This document shows positions 8,615 through 17,304 of a DNA stretch of 64,000 bases, one piece after another; position 1 is the stretch's first letter, and each line of letters begins with the position of its first letter. The notes below the pieces were generated by a model that was given only the letters and a program-made list of their open reading frames with translations, had not been told where the DNA came from and made no database searches. The DNA comes from CAZMGT01 sp964565895 (GTDB lineage Bacteria > Armatimonadota > Zipacnadia > UBA1398 > CAZMGT01): contig CAZMGT010000009.1 in assembly GCA_964565895.1 (NCBI GenBank), forward strand, positions 14,786-78,785. The letters run 5' to 3'. A program made the translations under genes and the position numbers.

Positions 8615-9526
8615 CTATTGCCCCTGCTTGCCCGCGCGCAGGGCCTCGAGCACCTCCGGCGGATAGCCCGCCTCGACCGTTATCGGATACGTCCAAATGC
8701 GCGCGCTAATTATCCCTTGCACCTGATATTTGCCCAGCGGGACAGGGTTGCCCTCGTTGTCCACCTGGGGCCAATACTCCACATATACGCGCGAGTTGTC
8801 CGGGGGCAAAAGCAGGCGATCGCTCTTCTCCAGCTCCGGCCGCGGCTGAACAACCTCGCGGCCGATCCCCTGGAGCGCACCCGCGTGGCGCGACCAGCGC
8901 CAAACCTCAACGCCGTCGCGGCTGACGACAAGGTCGTGCGTAAACCCCGCGGGATACATCAGCTCGAGCGCGCGGCCCGTGTCGTTTTTCAAGATAATGC
9001 GAAAGCCGATCGCTCCGTCGCGCCAGGCGTCCGGGGGGAGGACCTCGAGCGAGCAATATGCCCCGCGGTCGCCGCGGCGCTTGGTGATTAGCTCCGGCTC
9101 GATATAGGGCACGCCGGAGTCAGCCACGCGCACCGTCCCGCGAACAACAACGCGTACCTTTAGCGTATACTCGGGGTGCAGGCTAACGCCCACCTCAACT
9201 TCCGGCCGATTGGCGACGTAGACCTCCCCCGTTTCGTCGCCGAGGATCCAGTCCGTGGCCAAGCGGGGAGCGAGGCCGCGCAGGGGCGAGAAGCGGCCGG
9301 GCTTTGTCCCGCGATATTCGCCGGCGAGCTCCACGCGCTTGCCGGCAAACTGCGCGGGGGCGGCAAGGATGGCGCCGGCCTTCGCCGGCGTCCACGGGCC
9401 GACCACGGCGCCGGGGATCTCCTCCGCAGTAAGCCCCTCGGTGGGCGAAGTGCCGCGCTGCTCCGCGGCGCAGGCGAGGGCGGGCAAGGCAAAGAGCACA
9501 ACGCAGGCCAGGGCAGCGGTTCGCAC
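8615..9526 (-). CDS. Secreted protein with BsuPI (intracellular proteinase inhibitor-like) domain
   Basis: A 303-residue exported protein. A classical signal peptide ends near residue 20 (LFALPALACAAE). Residues about 45-140 look like an OB-like beta-barrel (FAGKRVELAGEY, DWILGDETGEVYVAN, TLKVRVVVRGTVR). Residues about 175-290 match the BsuPI Ig-like pattern: IGFRIILKNDTGRALEL, the VSRDGVEVWRWS strand, and a late PLGKYQVQG strand. The BsuPI fold was named from a Bacillus protease inhibitor but also occurs in secreted proteins with no known inhibitory role. A candidate promoter lies about 50 bases upstream and a clear terminator follows, so it is probably monocistronic. Confidence 0.75.
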   Translation of the reverse strand: MRTAALACVVLFALPALACAAEQRGTSPTEGLTAEEIPGAVVGPWTPAKAGAILAAPAQFAGKRVELAGEYRGTKPGRFSPLRGLAPRLATDWILGDETGEVYVANRPEVEVGVSLHPEYTLKVRVVVRGTVRVADSGVPYIEPELITKRRGDRGAYCSLEVLPPDAWRDGAIGFRIILKNDTGRALELMYPAGFTHDLVVSRDGVEVWRWSRHAGALQGIGREVVQPRPELEKSDRLLLPPDNSRVYVEYWPQVDNEGNPVPLGKYQVQGIISARIWTYPITVEAGYPPEVLEALRAGKQGQ

Positions 9527-9573
9527 GGCGGCTCACCTCCGCGGGCCGGGCGCAAGCAAACCCGCCCGGCCGG

Positions 9574-9603
9574 AGCATACGGGTCGCAGGCCGATCTTGT
9601 CAA
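9574..9603 (-). promoter_or_regulatory. Candidate promoter for the BsuPI-domain protein
   Basis: On the minus strand a perfect TTGACA (9603-9598), an 18-base spacer and TATGCT (9579-9574) form a plausible sigma70-type promoter with a start near 9567, some 40 bases before the ATG at 9526. The -35 is also one arm of an inverted repeat with a second TTGACA pointing the other way. Confidence 0.55.
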
Positions 9604-9633
9604 GCGAAGTGCTGTTTGACAAGTTTAAGATCC
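9593..9633. promoter_or_regulatory. Nested inverted repeat between divergent genes (possible operator)
   Basis: CTTGTCAA (9596-9603) and TTGACAAG (9616-9623) form a perfect 8-base dyad with a 12-base centre; an outer pair GATCTT (9593-9598) / AAGATC (9628-9633) is also complementary. Each inner arm contains a -35 consensus, back to back, in the divergent region between the secreted protein gene and mrp. The minus-strand arm has a credible -10; the plus-strand arm does not. It may be a regulator-binding dyad or simply paired promoters. Confidence 0.4.
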
Positions 9634-9737
9634 GTCGCCTGAGCGAAAATGTTCACCACAAATCGCCCCTCCGCGGAACCCCCGCCCCGCGGCGCGTGTA
9701 TACTTCTACGGGAAATCGCTCGCTGATGGAGGTCGCT

Positions 9738-10643
9738 ATGGCTCAACCACGCGATTGCCAGAGCTGCTCCGAGGGAAACTGCCCGGCAAAACAAAGGCGC
9801 GACGACGAGTCGAGCCAAGAGTTTCAGGAACGCCAGCAGCTCATGCGCCGCATGTGCCAGATCGCCCACAAAATCCTCATCCTCTCCGGAAAGGGCGGGG
9901 TGGGGAAAAGCACCGTTGCCGTAAACCTCGCCGTCTCCCTGGCCATGCAGAAAAAGCGCGTGGGCCTGCTGGACATCGATGTCCATGGCCCAAGCATCCC
10001 CACGCTTCTCGGCGTGCACGGGGTTATCCCCGTGGGGACCGAGGAGGCCCTCCTCCCCGTGGAGGTCGGCCCGTTAAAGGTCATGTCCATCGGCTTTCTT
10101 CTGCGCAGCTCCGACGACGCCGTCATTTGGCGCGGGCCGCTTAAGCATGGGGTGATTAAGCAGTTTCTCAAGGACGTGGAGTGGGGCGAGCTGGACTATC
10201 TTATCGTGGACTCCCCGCCCGGCACGGGCGACGAGCCCCTGTCTATCGCCCAGCTCATCCCCCAGGCCGACGGCGCGGTCGTGGTAACTACCCCACAGGA
10301 GCTGTCCGTCGCCGATGTGCGCAAGTGCGTTACGTTCTGCCGCAAGGTGGGGCTGAACGTGCTCGGCGTGGTGGAGAACATGTCTGGGTTCGTCTGCCCC
10401 AACTGCGGCGCGCATACCGATATTTTCAAAACCAAGGGCGGGGAGAAAATGGCGCGGGCGATGGGCGTGCCGTTCCTCGGCGCGATTCCCATCGACCCCG
10501 AGGTGGTCGCCGCATCGGACGAGGGCCGGCCGTTCGTGCAGCACTACGCGCAGTCGGCTACGGCGAAGGCGTTTGAGGAGATCGTTTCCGCGATTTTGGG
10601 GATGACGGAGACAAATGAGCCCTCGCCCTCGGCGGCGGGCTAG
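9738..10643 (+). CDS. mrp: Mrp/NBP35-family Fe-S cluster carrier ATPase
   Basis: A 301-residue P-loop ATPase that carries and delivers [4Fe-4S] clusters to apo-proteins in the cytoplasm. The N-terminus has a CQSCSEGNC cysteine cluster like that of NBP35-type proteins of anaerobes; the deviant Walker A SGKGGVGKST lies near residue 52, followed by DIDVHGPS, the VDSPPGTGDEP switch and a late FVCPNCGAHTD with the CxxC pair that binds the bridging cluster in the dimer. The ATG at 9738 is selected by a GGAGG at 9728-9732. It stands alone between divergent and convergent neighbours. A need for Fe-S cluster delivery fits the Fe-S-dependent Hgd-type proteins elsewhere in the window. Confidence 0.93.
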   Translation: MAQPRDCQSCSEGNCPAKQRRDDESSQEFQERQQLMRRMCQIAHKILILSGKGGVGKSTVAVNLAVSLAMQKKRVGLLDIDVHGPSIPTLLGVHGVIPVGTEEALLPVEVGPLKVMSIGFLLRSSDDAVIWRGPLKHGVIKQFLKDVEWGELDYLIVDSPPGTGDEPLSIAQLIPQADGAVVVTTPQELSVADVRKCVTFCRKVGLNVLGVVENMSGFVCPNCGAHTDIFKTKGGEKMARAMGVPFLGAIPIDPEVVAASDEGRPFVQHYAQSATAKAFEEIVSAILGMTETNEPSPSAAG

Positions 10644-10721
10644 CATGGCTCGCGCGCAAGGCGCGGAAGTGCGCGTGCGGCTTCTGCCGCAGCCTTTTCG
10701 CCATGGCGCTCGCCCGCGTGC

Positions 10722-10755
10722 AAAGCCCGGGGTGGGTGCTACTTGCCCGGGCTTT
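10722..10755. terminator. Bidirectional terminator between mrp and the MATE gene
   Basis: AAAGCCCGGG (10722-10731) pairs with CCCGGGCTTT (10746-10755) across a 14-base loop; T-rich sequence follows on the plus strand and A-rich arms give T-runs both ways. It serves mrp (stop at 10643) on the plus strand. The MATE stop codon lies inside the loop, so the right arm also encodes the last MATE residues. Confidence 0.75.
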
Positions 10756-12181
10756 TCATTTGCGCGGCAACGCCCTGGGCGACGGGTGGCGCGGGAGGGG
10801 TGGGGACGAGGGGCTCGGGCGCGGGCTCGCGCGAAAGCCGGCGCAGGGTAATCGTCATCAGCCACGAGGCGACGGACAAGCTGAACACCGTGGAGATGGG
10901 GAAGCACCACCACACGCCCACGACGCCCGCGATGCGCGACAAAAACCACGCCGCGGCGATCTTTACGCACAGGTTGCGCCAAAGCTGGACGAGCATTGAG
11001 ATATACGACTTGCCCAGCCCCTGAAACGCCGCGGAGATCATAATGTCGCAGGCGACCAAGGCATAGGCCCAGCAGTTGATGCGTAAGTACTGCGCCCCCA
11101 TGTCTAAGATCAGCTCGTCTTTGCCGAACGCCTGCATGAACGTCCGCGGAAAGGCAAACAGGACAAACCCTAAAACGCCCATGCCCAGCGCGGCGATGGC
11201 GCACGCGGAGCGGACCACCGCGGCGCAGCGCGCAAACTGGCGCGCCCCCAGGTTATAGCCGACCATGGGGACGACCGCGGAAAAGAGCCCGAAAATCGGC
11301 GTAAAGGCAAACATCTCGAGCCGCCAGGCAACGCCCATTACCCCCACGGCGACTTCGTTTAGGGAAAGCAAAATTGTGTTAATAACGAACACCGAGGCGG
11401 ACATGGCGAGCACGCCCACCGTCGCGGGAAGGCCGATCCAATAGATGCGCCCGATCACGGGCAGCGAGCCAAACAGCCGCCGCCCGGGCACAGGCCCCGG
11501 GGTTACCCGCGAGTAGGGCGCCCAGAGCCGGGCGACAAGCACGAGGCTCATTGCCGTGCGCGCGGCCACCGTGGCCAGCGCCGCCCCGCGCACGCCTAGC
11601 CCAAGCACGAAGATCAGCAGGACGTCGAGGGCGATGTTCGCTAGGTTACCCGCCGCGGTGATCTTGAGCGGGGTAACCGTGTTCCCTTGGGCGCGCAGGC
11701 CGGAGTCGGCGACCATCCCCAGGTGCATAAACAGCGGCGCGTAAAGAACGGTCGAGATATACTCCAGCGCGAACGCGCGGATTGGCCCGCGCGCCCCCAT
11801 TACGTCCATCAGCCTGTCAACAAAGAGCAGGCCGACGACGCTTACCGCGCCGCCGACGATCGCCGCGATGCCCAAGCCGTGGTTCAGCGTTTCGCGGGCG
11901 CCGCGGAGGTCGTTTGCCCCAAGCTGGCGCGAGCACACGGCGGAGACCCCGGCCGCGGCGGCGTTTCCCGCAGCCCACACGGCCATCATCACCGGGGCCA
12001 TAAGCGATACACCGCTGACTTGGTCTGCCCCAAGCCAGCTAATGAACATCATGTCTAAAAACTCAAACGCCGTGTGGAGCACGCCGGAGCCCGCTGCGGG
12101 GAGGGCGAGGATGAGCAGTGTCTTAGCGATCGGTCCGGAGCCCATCTCCTCGGGCTCCACGCGACGCAGCAAGCCTCTCAT
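10739..12181 (-). CDS. MATE family multidrug/cation exporter
   Basis: A 480-residue membrane protein with about 12 hydrophobic helices in two similar halves, as expected for Na+- or H+-coupled MATE exporters. Visible family features are ILALPAAGSGVLHTAFEF and DMMFISWLGADQVSGV in helix 1-2, CSRQLGANDLRGARETL in the first half and the corresponding GYNLGARQFARCAAVVRSAC in the second. The family exports cationic drugs or metabolites. The ATG at 12181 is used; one 36 bases downstream is almost equally good. A near-perfect promoter and an attenuator-like hairpin lie in the 110 bases upstream, so expression may be conditional. Confidence 0.92.
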   Translation of the reverse strand: MRGLLRRVEPEEMGSGPIAKTLLILALPAAGSGVLHTAFEFLDMMFISWLGADQVSGVSLMAPVMMAVWAAGNAAAAGVSAVCSRQLGANDLRGARETLNHGLGIAAIVGGAVSVVGLLFVDRLMDVMGARGPIRAFALEYISTVLYAPLFMHLGMVADSGLRAQGNTVTPLKITAAGNLANIALDVLLIFVLGLGVRGAALATVAARTAMSLVLVARLWAPYSRVTPGPVPGRRLFGSLPVIGRIYWIGLPATVGVLAMSASVFVINTILLSLNEVAVGVMGVAWRLEMFAFTPIFGLFSAVVPMVGYNLGARQFARCAAVVRSACAIAALGMGVLGFVLFAFPRTFMQAFGKDELILDMGAQYLRINCWAYALVACDIMISAAFQGLGKSYISMLVQLWRNLCVKIAAAWFLSRIAGVVGVWWCFPISTVFSLSVASWLMTITLRRLSREPAPEPLVPTPPAPPVAQGVAAQMKSPGK

Positions 12182-12217
12182 CCTCCGGCCCACCTGCCCC
12201 TGCACGCAACAAAGAAA

Positions 12218-12234
12218 GCGCCTCGCCCAGGCGC
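12218..12234 (-). promoter_or_regulatory. Attenuator-like hairpin in the MATE gene leader
   Basis: On the minus strand GCGCCT (12234-12229) pairs with AGGCGC (12223-12218) across a 5-base loop, immediately followed by TTTCTTTGTT. This is an intrinsic-terminator shape located between the predicted transcription start (about 12257) and the ATG at 12181, where premature termination could control the exporter. Confidence 0.5.
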
Positions 12235-12263
12235 CATAAGGTGGTTCGCGTTCTGCGCGGCGA

Positions 12264-12292
12264 TTGTAGGCTTCGCGCCAAACACTGTCAAC
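12264..12292 (-). promoter_or_regulatory. Strong sigma70-type promoter for the MATE gene
   Basis: Minus-strand TTGACA (12292-12287), exactly 17 bases, then TACAAT (12269-12264). The -35 is perfect and the -10 matches five of six. The same hexamer pair at the same spacing precedes the ATP synthase operon, which strengthens both calls. The start would be near 12257, leaving a leader of about 76 bases. Confidence 0.85.
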
Positions 12293-12386
12293 GAACGGCG
12301 CCCTACAGGATTTCTCCGCCCGACGAGCGAACACCGCCTCAAGGCAGCGTTTGCCAGACAAAGCGCATGTGAGGGTGGTGCTCGCA

Positions 12387-13898
12387 ATGGACAGAGAAGA
12401 GGCGCGTGCGAAGGCGGCGAGGGTAACTCGGCGCGAGTTTCTCCAGGCGGGCGCGGCGCTGGGCGCCGCCGCGGCGGGAATGCTTTCCGCGCAAAGCGCG
12501 AACGCGGCGCTGCCTCCCGTTCCCGGGGAGCCAAACATGCGCGTGGGAGCGCGGGAGCTTGTCGTCCAACCCGTGCTCACCTACGCCCTTCCCCAGCGGC
12601 GGCCGAAGCGTAGCTGGCGCTCCTGGGGCGGAGTGCAGACACGCCAAGCGCTCGCCGAGGAGTGCGCGCGGATTGCGCGCGAGCTGGACGAGCTCTCCGC
12701 CTCGGCAAACTTCGGCCTAAGGTTCCTCCCCCTGCAAAAGGTGGCCAGCGCGGAGCAGGCAAAGGCCGCCGCAGCAAGCGAGGCCCAGGTGCTCCTTATC
12801 TACGCCTCAGGCGGGGGAACGAACCTGCTCAACACCCTTGCCGCGCCGAAAAAGCCCATGGTGTTTTTCATCCGCCACTACTCCGGCCCGTACTACTTGT
12901 GGCACGAGATCGTTCACGCGCGGTTTCTGCGCAGCCATAGCGATCGCGTGGCCCAGCCCGCGGCGGATGTAGACGACGTCGTGGTAGACGATCTCGCCGG
13001 CGTGCGCTGGCGGCTGCAGGCGTTGTATGGCCTGCGCAATGTCCTCGGCCGGCGCATCGTGTGTATCGGCGCGCCAGGGGGATGGTCCTGCCCCAAAGCG
13101 CCGGAGCTTGCCCGCGAGAGGTTTAACCTGGACATGGTCACCGTCCCTATTCCGGAGCTGAACTCGATGATCGAAGCCGCCCGTAAAGACAAGCTCCTTC
13201 TGTATCAGTGCAAGCGCGACGCGCGGCGCTACCTCAGCTCCCCAGGGGTTACGTTAAAGACGACGTTCGACGCCGTTGCGGAAGCGTTTCTCCTTGCCCG
13301 CCTGTTTTACAAGCTTATGGCCGACCACGACGCTCAGGCAATTACCGTCCGCGGATGTATGGGAAGCTACGCAGGGATCATGCCCTGTCTTACGCTCACG
13401 CTAATTAACGATTCGGGGTATATGGCGTATTGCGAGTCGGACTTTGTCGTCATTCCCTCCGGGATACTACTACACTTCATTTGCGGCAAACCAACATACT
13501 TCTGCAACCCCACTTTTCCCCACGATGGCAAAATGATGTTTGCCCACTGCACCGCGCCAAGGCGAATGAACGGCAAGACGCTTGAGCCTGTGCAGGTTGT
13601 TACGCACTACGAATCCGACCACGGCGCAGCAACACATGTAGAGTTCAAAAAGGGGCAACTACTAACGATTATTAAGCCGGATTTCGAAGCCACGCGCTGG
13701 CTAGCGATCACGGGAAAGATTGTCGGAACACCTTTTCTCCCCACCTGTCGCGCGCAAGTTGAAGTTGAGCTGAGCGCGGATTGCGAGGAAGTCGCGCGCA
13801 ACCTTCGCGGCTTTCACTGCATGCTCGCCTACGGCGACTATACAAAGCACGTGCGCTATGCCGCGAAAAAGGTTGGTATTGAGGTGCAAGTATTGTAG
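12387..13898 (+). CDS. Tat-exported L-fucose/L-arabinose isomerase-fold protein
   Basis: A 503-residue protein. The N-terminus is a twin-arginine signal: TRREFLQAGAALGAAAAGML (about 14-33) with a cleavage-like AQSANA end. The mature part resembles the family of L-fucose isomerase-related proteins in its second half, with a conserved block around PTYFCNPTFPHDG, AHCTAPRRMNG and a late HCMLAYGDYTKHV. True isomerases act in the cytoplasm on free sugars with Mn2+; export through Tat implies a folded, perhaps metal-loaded protein acting outside, possibly not as an isomerase. The ATG at 12387 follows GAGGGTGG. It is transcribed away from the MATE gene. The last 600 bases are slightly less GC-biased than the surroundings. 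Confidence 0.75.
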   Translation: MDREEARAKAARVTRREFLQAGAALGAAAAGMLSAQSANAALPPVPGEPNMRVGARELVVQPVLTYALPQRRPKRSWRSWGGVQTRQALAEECARIARELDELSASANFGLRFLPLQKVASAEQAKAAAASEAQVLLIYASGGGTNLLNTLAAPKKPMVFFIRHYSGPYYLWHEIVHARFLRSHSDRVAQPAADVDDVVVDDLAGVRWRLQALYGLRNVLGRRIVCIGAPGGWSCPKAPELARERFNLDMVTVPIPELNSMIEAARKDKLLLYQCKRDARRYLSSPGVTLKTTFDAVAEAFLLARLFYKLMADHDAQAITVRGCMGSYAGIMPCLTLTLINDSGYMAYCESDFVVIPSGILLHFICGKPTYFCNPTFPHDGKMMFAHCTAPRRMNGKTLEPVQVVTHYESDHGAATHVEFKKGQLLTIIKPDFEATRWLAITGKIVGTPFLPTCRAQVEVELSADCEEVARNLRGFHCMLAYGDYTKHVRYAAKKVGIEVQVL

Positions 13899-14289
13899 TG
13901 CGCGGCTTATGGGATTTGTTCCAACAATGTAGAGCGGCAATACCGCATTAAAAGAGCAGCGATTGCCCTAAAGCCGCGTTGCTGGCCGCGATCTCGGACA
14001 GTGGGGAGCGGATGCAAGTACTCACGAGTAGCGGCTAAAGCCGCCTGCCCCTGTTCCCGGGTTGGCTCCGCCCTCGCAAGACAAGCCAGCGCATTGAGCA
14101 GCGATTAGGAAAGCCGCGGGAGCTGGCCATAGAGCTACGCCGCCCCACGCCGCGGTCGGCGCAAGACCGGCCCGGCGGCTGGTGCAAAACGCAGTCCCCC
14201 GCTTTGTTTCGCGCGGGGTTATTGCCAAGCGCTTGTCGCCCCTTAGCTCGCTGCCTAGGCGCTCGGCGCGCGGTTTGCGAGGCGATCGT
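13899..14289. other. Intergenic region between convergent genes, no gene seen
   Basis: This 391-base stretch separates the isomerase-fold gene from the MscS gene, which converge here. I see no convincing open reading frame, tRNA or clear terminator. It holds two small dyads: GCGGC-TAAA-GCCGC near 14033-14046, and CCCCGC (14197-14202) / GCGGGG (14213-14218), neither with a proper T-run. Confidence 0.6.
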
Positions 14290-17253
14290 CTATCCGTCGG
14301 CCGCTTCGTGGCGCTTTGTGCTTTCTTGTTGGTGCTTGAGCAGCCCGAGGTTTACATCAATAGAACGCAGGTGCAGGTCGTGCTGCGGGAAGGGGATCTC
14401 GATCCCGTGCTCCTTGAATTTGTCCCAAATTCCAAACAGCAGGCGGCTGCGCGTGCTCAGGCGTACGCCGGGCTCCGCAACCCAGGCGTAAAGCACGAAA
14501 TCTACGGAGCTGTCGCCGAAATTCACAAGCCACACCACAGGCTCGGGATCGTCGAGAACCGCGGGATCATTGCGCGCGACATCGAGCAACAACTGCGGAA
14601 CAAGATGCACATCGGTATTGTAGGACACGCCAATGGGCACCTCGACGCGGTCCTTTAGGTCGCGATGGCTGTAGTTGACGATATTTTGGGTGATAAATGT
14701 GGAGTTGGGGATCACTAAATGTACGTTGTCGAACGTGCGAATAGTGACTGTGCGCAGGGTAATCTCCGTTACGTAGCCGAGCTGCGAGCTTACCTCGACG
14801 AGATCGTTTACCTGAATACTTCGCTCCAAAAGCAAAATGACGCCACTTACAAAGTTCTTAACAATGTCCTGCAGGCCAAACCCAATACCCACACCTGCGG
14901 CGCCGGCAAACACGGCAAGCACACTAATATTAAACCCGGTAACCATTACACCGGTAACAATGCCGATACCAATTGTGGTGTAAAAGACGAGGCGGCCCAC
15001 AGCATAGCGTCCGCCAGCGGGATAGCGACGCTCGAGGTATTGCGACTTTTGCACCACGCGCTGCAAAAACCGCCCGAGAATAACGCCGACAATGGCAACC
15101 AAAACGCCGTTAATCGCCCCCAAGGGGCTCATCTGCACGCCCTTGACGTCGATCATCGGCTGGCCCAAAACGCGTATCGCCGCTTGAATGTGCTCGCGGT
15201 GCACCCCGAGAACCCAAAGCAATACGTAGCCGATGACGAGCACCGCGGCGAGCCATTCCGCAAACAACACCACGCTGTGAAACGGGGGGCGCTCCTCGTC
15301 CGGGCCCTCGAACGGGATGAGCTCGTTAAGCCAGCGCTCGACCTTCTGCCGCGCGCGAATGTGCAGCCAACGCCCCGCGCCGAGCACGGCGACGACTGAG
15401 GGCACGGCGCGAAGCAAAAACGCACTGAGGTTAACGTAGCCCAAAAGCTGAACCAGCGCGATGACCAAAGCGACGAACGTGGCAAACGGCAAAATTACCG
15501 TGGGAATTACGGCGACCACGCGGTCTAAAAGCCGCCACTTAATCTCCACGCGGTCGAACACGTCGCGCTCGCGGTAGAGCAGGGAGAGCACGAGCACCGC
15601 GGCGACCACCCCGGCGAGCAGTTGCACAAGGGCGATGACATCGCTGCGCTCGTAGTCCAAATAGCGCATAAGGAGCACCGCGGGGACGAACGCGCCGAGG
15701 TAGTACGTCGTGCGCGTTAGCGTGCGGTAAAAGTCCGCCGCCTCTTTTTCGCTTAAAAACGCAATGCGCAGCTCTGATTCAGGCCGGAACAAAGCGCGAA
15801 TGATCTCGCGCAGACAGACGACGCCCACCGCCGAGCCGAGCACCGCGGCGAGCGACAGGAGCAGTTTGTCCGGCACGTTGCCGATCTCCATCGCGGCGAT
15901 GATCAACAGAAACAATATGCCCGCGCGGACCACTTGCTGGATAAGGTGCGCCCAGGAGCGAATGAGCGGGCGCTCTTGCTCGGGCGCCGCCTGGCACAGG
16001 CGCTCGGCCCTCGCCGCAATATAGCGCTGTGCCCGGGGGAGAACGACAAGGAACGTAGCGAGCAGGAGCACGATTACCCCAAGCAGGCGCACGGCCATTA
16101 CCGGAAGCTGCCCCGTGCGCGCGCCGAGGCGATATTGCTCGGCAAACCATGCCGGAAGCCGAGGGACCGCGGCGACGATAAACCGCACCAGGCGCGCCAC
16201 GTCGCGGCCCAGGGCGACGAACGTTTCCGTGGAGATGGGCTGCCCGGAGCGGCGGAGAAGGCTGCGCTGCTTGGCCACGATGATCGCCGCCTGCAGGCGC
16301 TCCTCTACCTCGGAGACGAGCGACACGTTTTGCGAAGCAAGCCGCGCGATCTCGTCGTAAAGGCCCACGAGCTTGCCCACGATCTCCACGCGCGTGTTAA
16401 GCGCAGCAACGGCGGCCTCCACGGCTTGGCGGTTGGGGTCGTCCGCGGGAATGCCTTTGCGTTTTAGCTCGTCTAGGATCTTCCGCGCGCTGGCTAAGTC
16501 CTGGCGATAGGAAGGGAGCTCGCGCACAAGCTGGGCGCGGCGCTCGGCGGCGGCCATATAGGCGCTTTCGCTCTTGTCGGCGATTTCGTCTAGCGCCTTG
16601 AGATACTCCAACGCCTCGGAGAGGAGCCGGCGGCCGCGCTCAACGGCGCGGGGCCAGGTGGTGCGGTCGCGCGAGAGTTTTTCGTTCTGCGCCTGGGCGT
16701 CGGCTTTTTTGGCCTGGGCCTGGGCCATCTCGCGGCGGAAGGCGGAGGCCTCGACCACCGCCTGCTGTTTGAGCCTAATGAGCGCGATGTCGGGCTCGGC
16801 GCGCGTTACGCGGCGGGCCTGTAGCGCGGCGAGGGCCTTGCGCAGGGCCTCTTGGCTGCGCTCGCGGCGCACCTGGCGCGCCGAGGGCGTGGGGGCGAGG
16901 ATCGCCTCCGGCGTGGGGGCTTCGGGAATGGGGGTCGCTTCGGCCTCCGGGGTGGGCGTGGCCTCCGGTGTCGCGAGCGGTGTAGCCTCGGGGCTGGGCG
17001 TGGCCTCGGGGGCGGGCGTAGCGGCGGCCTCCGGCGCAGGCGAGGGGCCCGCGGCAGGCGTTTTCGCGGGAGGAGCAGCGGTGGGCGCAGGGGCGGCCGT
17101 TGGCGCGGGAGCGGCCGTTGCTGCGGGGGGCGCTGTTGCGCGGGCGGTGGCCTCCGCCGCGGGCGTCGCCTCCTCCTGAGCGAGAGAGATATTCAGGGCG
17201 AGCGCCGCGAGAGCGAGGACGGTTAGCGTTGTGCGCAGGCATCTTATAGCCAT
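14290..17253 (-). CDS. Large MscS-family mechanosensitive channel with Ala/Pro/Thr-rich N-terminal region
   Basis: A 987-residue channel of the MscK/MscM size class that would open under membrane tension to release solutes. In order: a signal peptide (1-25, ALALNISLAQ); a repetitive Ala/Pro/Thr/Glu region (about 28-125) with repeats of the PTAAPAPTAA and PEATP type; a coiled-coil periplasmic region (about 130-330); several membrane helices; and a C-terminal MscS domain, with pore-helix glycines in AGAAGVGIGFGLQDIVKNF, then SGVILLLERSIQVNDLVEV and the cytoplasmic cage beta-domain (VTIRTFDNVHLVIPN). The low-complexity N-terminus looks like a wall-spanning or extracellular linker and is not part of the usual family. 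It is 51 bases after the Gfo/Idh-like gene and may be co-transcribed. Confidence 0.92.
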   Translation of the reverse strand: MAIRCLRTTLTVLALAALALNISLAQEEATPAAEATARATAPPAATAAPAPTAAPAPTAAPPAKTPAAGPSPAPEAAATPAPEATPSPEATPLATPEATPTPEAEATPIPEAPTPEAILAPTPSARQVRRERSQEALRKALAALQARRVTRAEPDIALIRLKQQAVVEASAFRREMAQAQAKKADAQAQNEKLSRDRTTWPRAVERGRRLLSEALEYLKALDEIADKSESAYMAAAERRAQLVRELPSYRQDLASARKILDELKRKGIPADDPNRQAVEAAVAALNTRVEIVGKLVGLYDEIARLASQNVSLVSEVEERLQAAIIVAKQRSLLRRSGQPISTETFVALGRDVARLVRFIVAAVPRLPAWFAEQYRLGARTGQLPVMAVRLLGVIVLLLATFLVVLPRAQRYIAARAERLCQAAPEQERPLIRSWAHLIQQVVRAGILFLLIIAAMEIGNVPDKLLLSLAAVLGSAVGVVCLREIIRALFRPESELRIAFLSEKEAADFYRTLTRTTYYLGAFVPAVLLMRYLDYERSDVIALVQLLAGVVAAVLVLSLLYRERDVFDRVEIKWRLLDRVVAVIPTVILPFATFVALVIALVQLLGYVNLSAFLLRAVPSVVAVLGAGRWLHIRARQKVERWLNELIPFEGPDEERPPFHSVVLFAEWLAAVLVIGYVLLWVLGVHREHIQAAIRVLGQPMIDVKGVQMSPLGAINGVLVAIVGVILGRFLQRVVQKSQYLERRYPAGGRYAVGRLVFYTTIGIGIVTGVMVTGFNISVLAVFAGAAGVGIGFGLQDIVKNFVSGVILLLERSIQVNDLVEVSSQLGYVTEITLRTVTIRTFDNVHLVIPNSTFITQNIVNYSHRDLKDRVEVPIGVSYNTDVHLVPQLLLDVARNDPAVLDDPEPVVWLVNFGDSSVDFVLYAWVAEPGVRLSTRSRLLFGIWDKFKEHGIEIPFPQHDLHLRSIDVNLGLLKHQQESTKRHEAADG

Positions 17254-17304
17254 TGCCCAAGCCCCCTTGCTGTGCAGCGCCTTTGCCGAAAAAGGCAGGC
17301 AAAG

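Noticed and set aside
9616..9644. Plus-strand TTGACA as a promoter for mrp
   Set aside because: No acceptable -10 at 16-18 bases; the TATACT at 9699 has no -35. Kept only as part of a dyad.
9600..10019. Long minus-strand frames opposite mrp, atpA and other real genes
   Set aside because: They mirror codon bias of the real gene on the other strand and have no family features.
14033..14046. GCGGC-TAAA-GCCGC palindrome as a terminator or repetitive element
   Set aside because: Very small stem without T-run, and no second clear copy in the window.
16870..17170. Apparent DNA tandem repeat inside the MscS gene
   Set aside because: It is explained by the coding of an Ala/Pro/Thr/Glu low-complexity segment, imperfect at DNA level.
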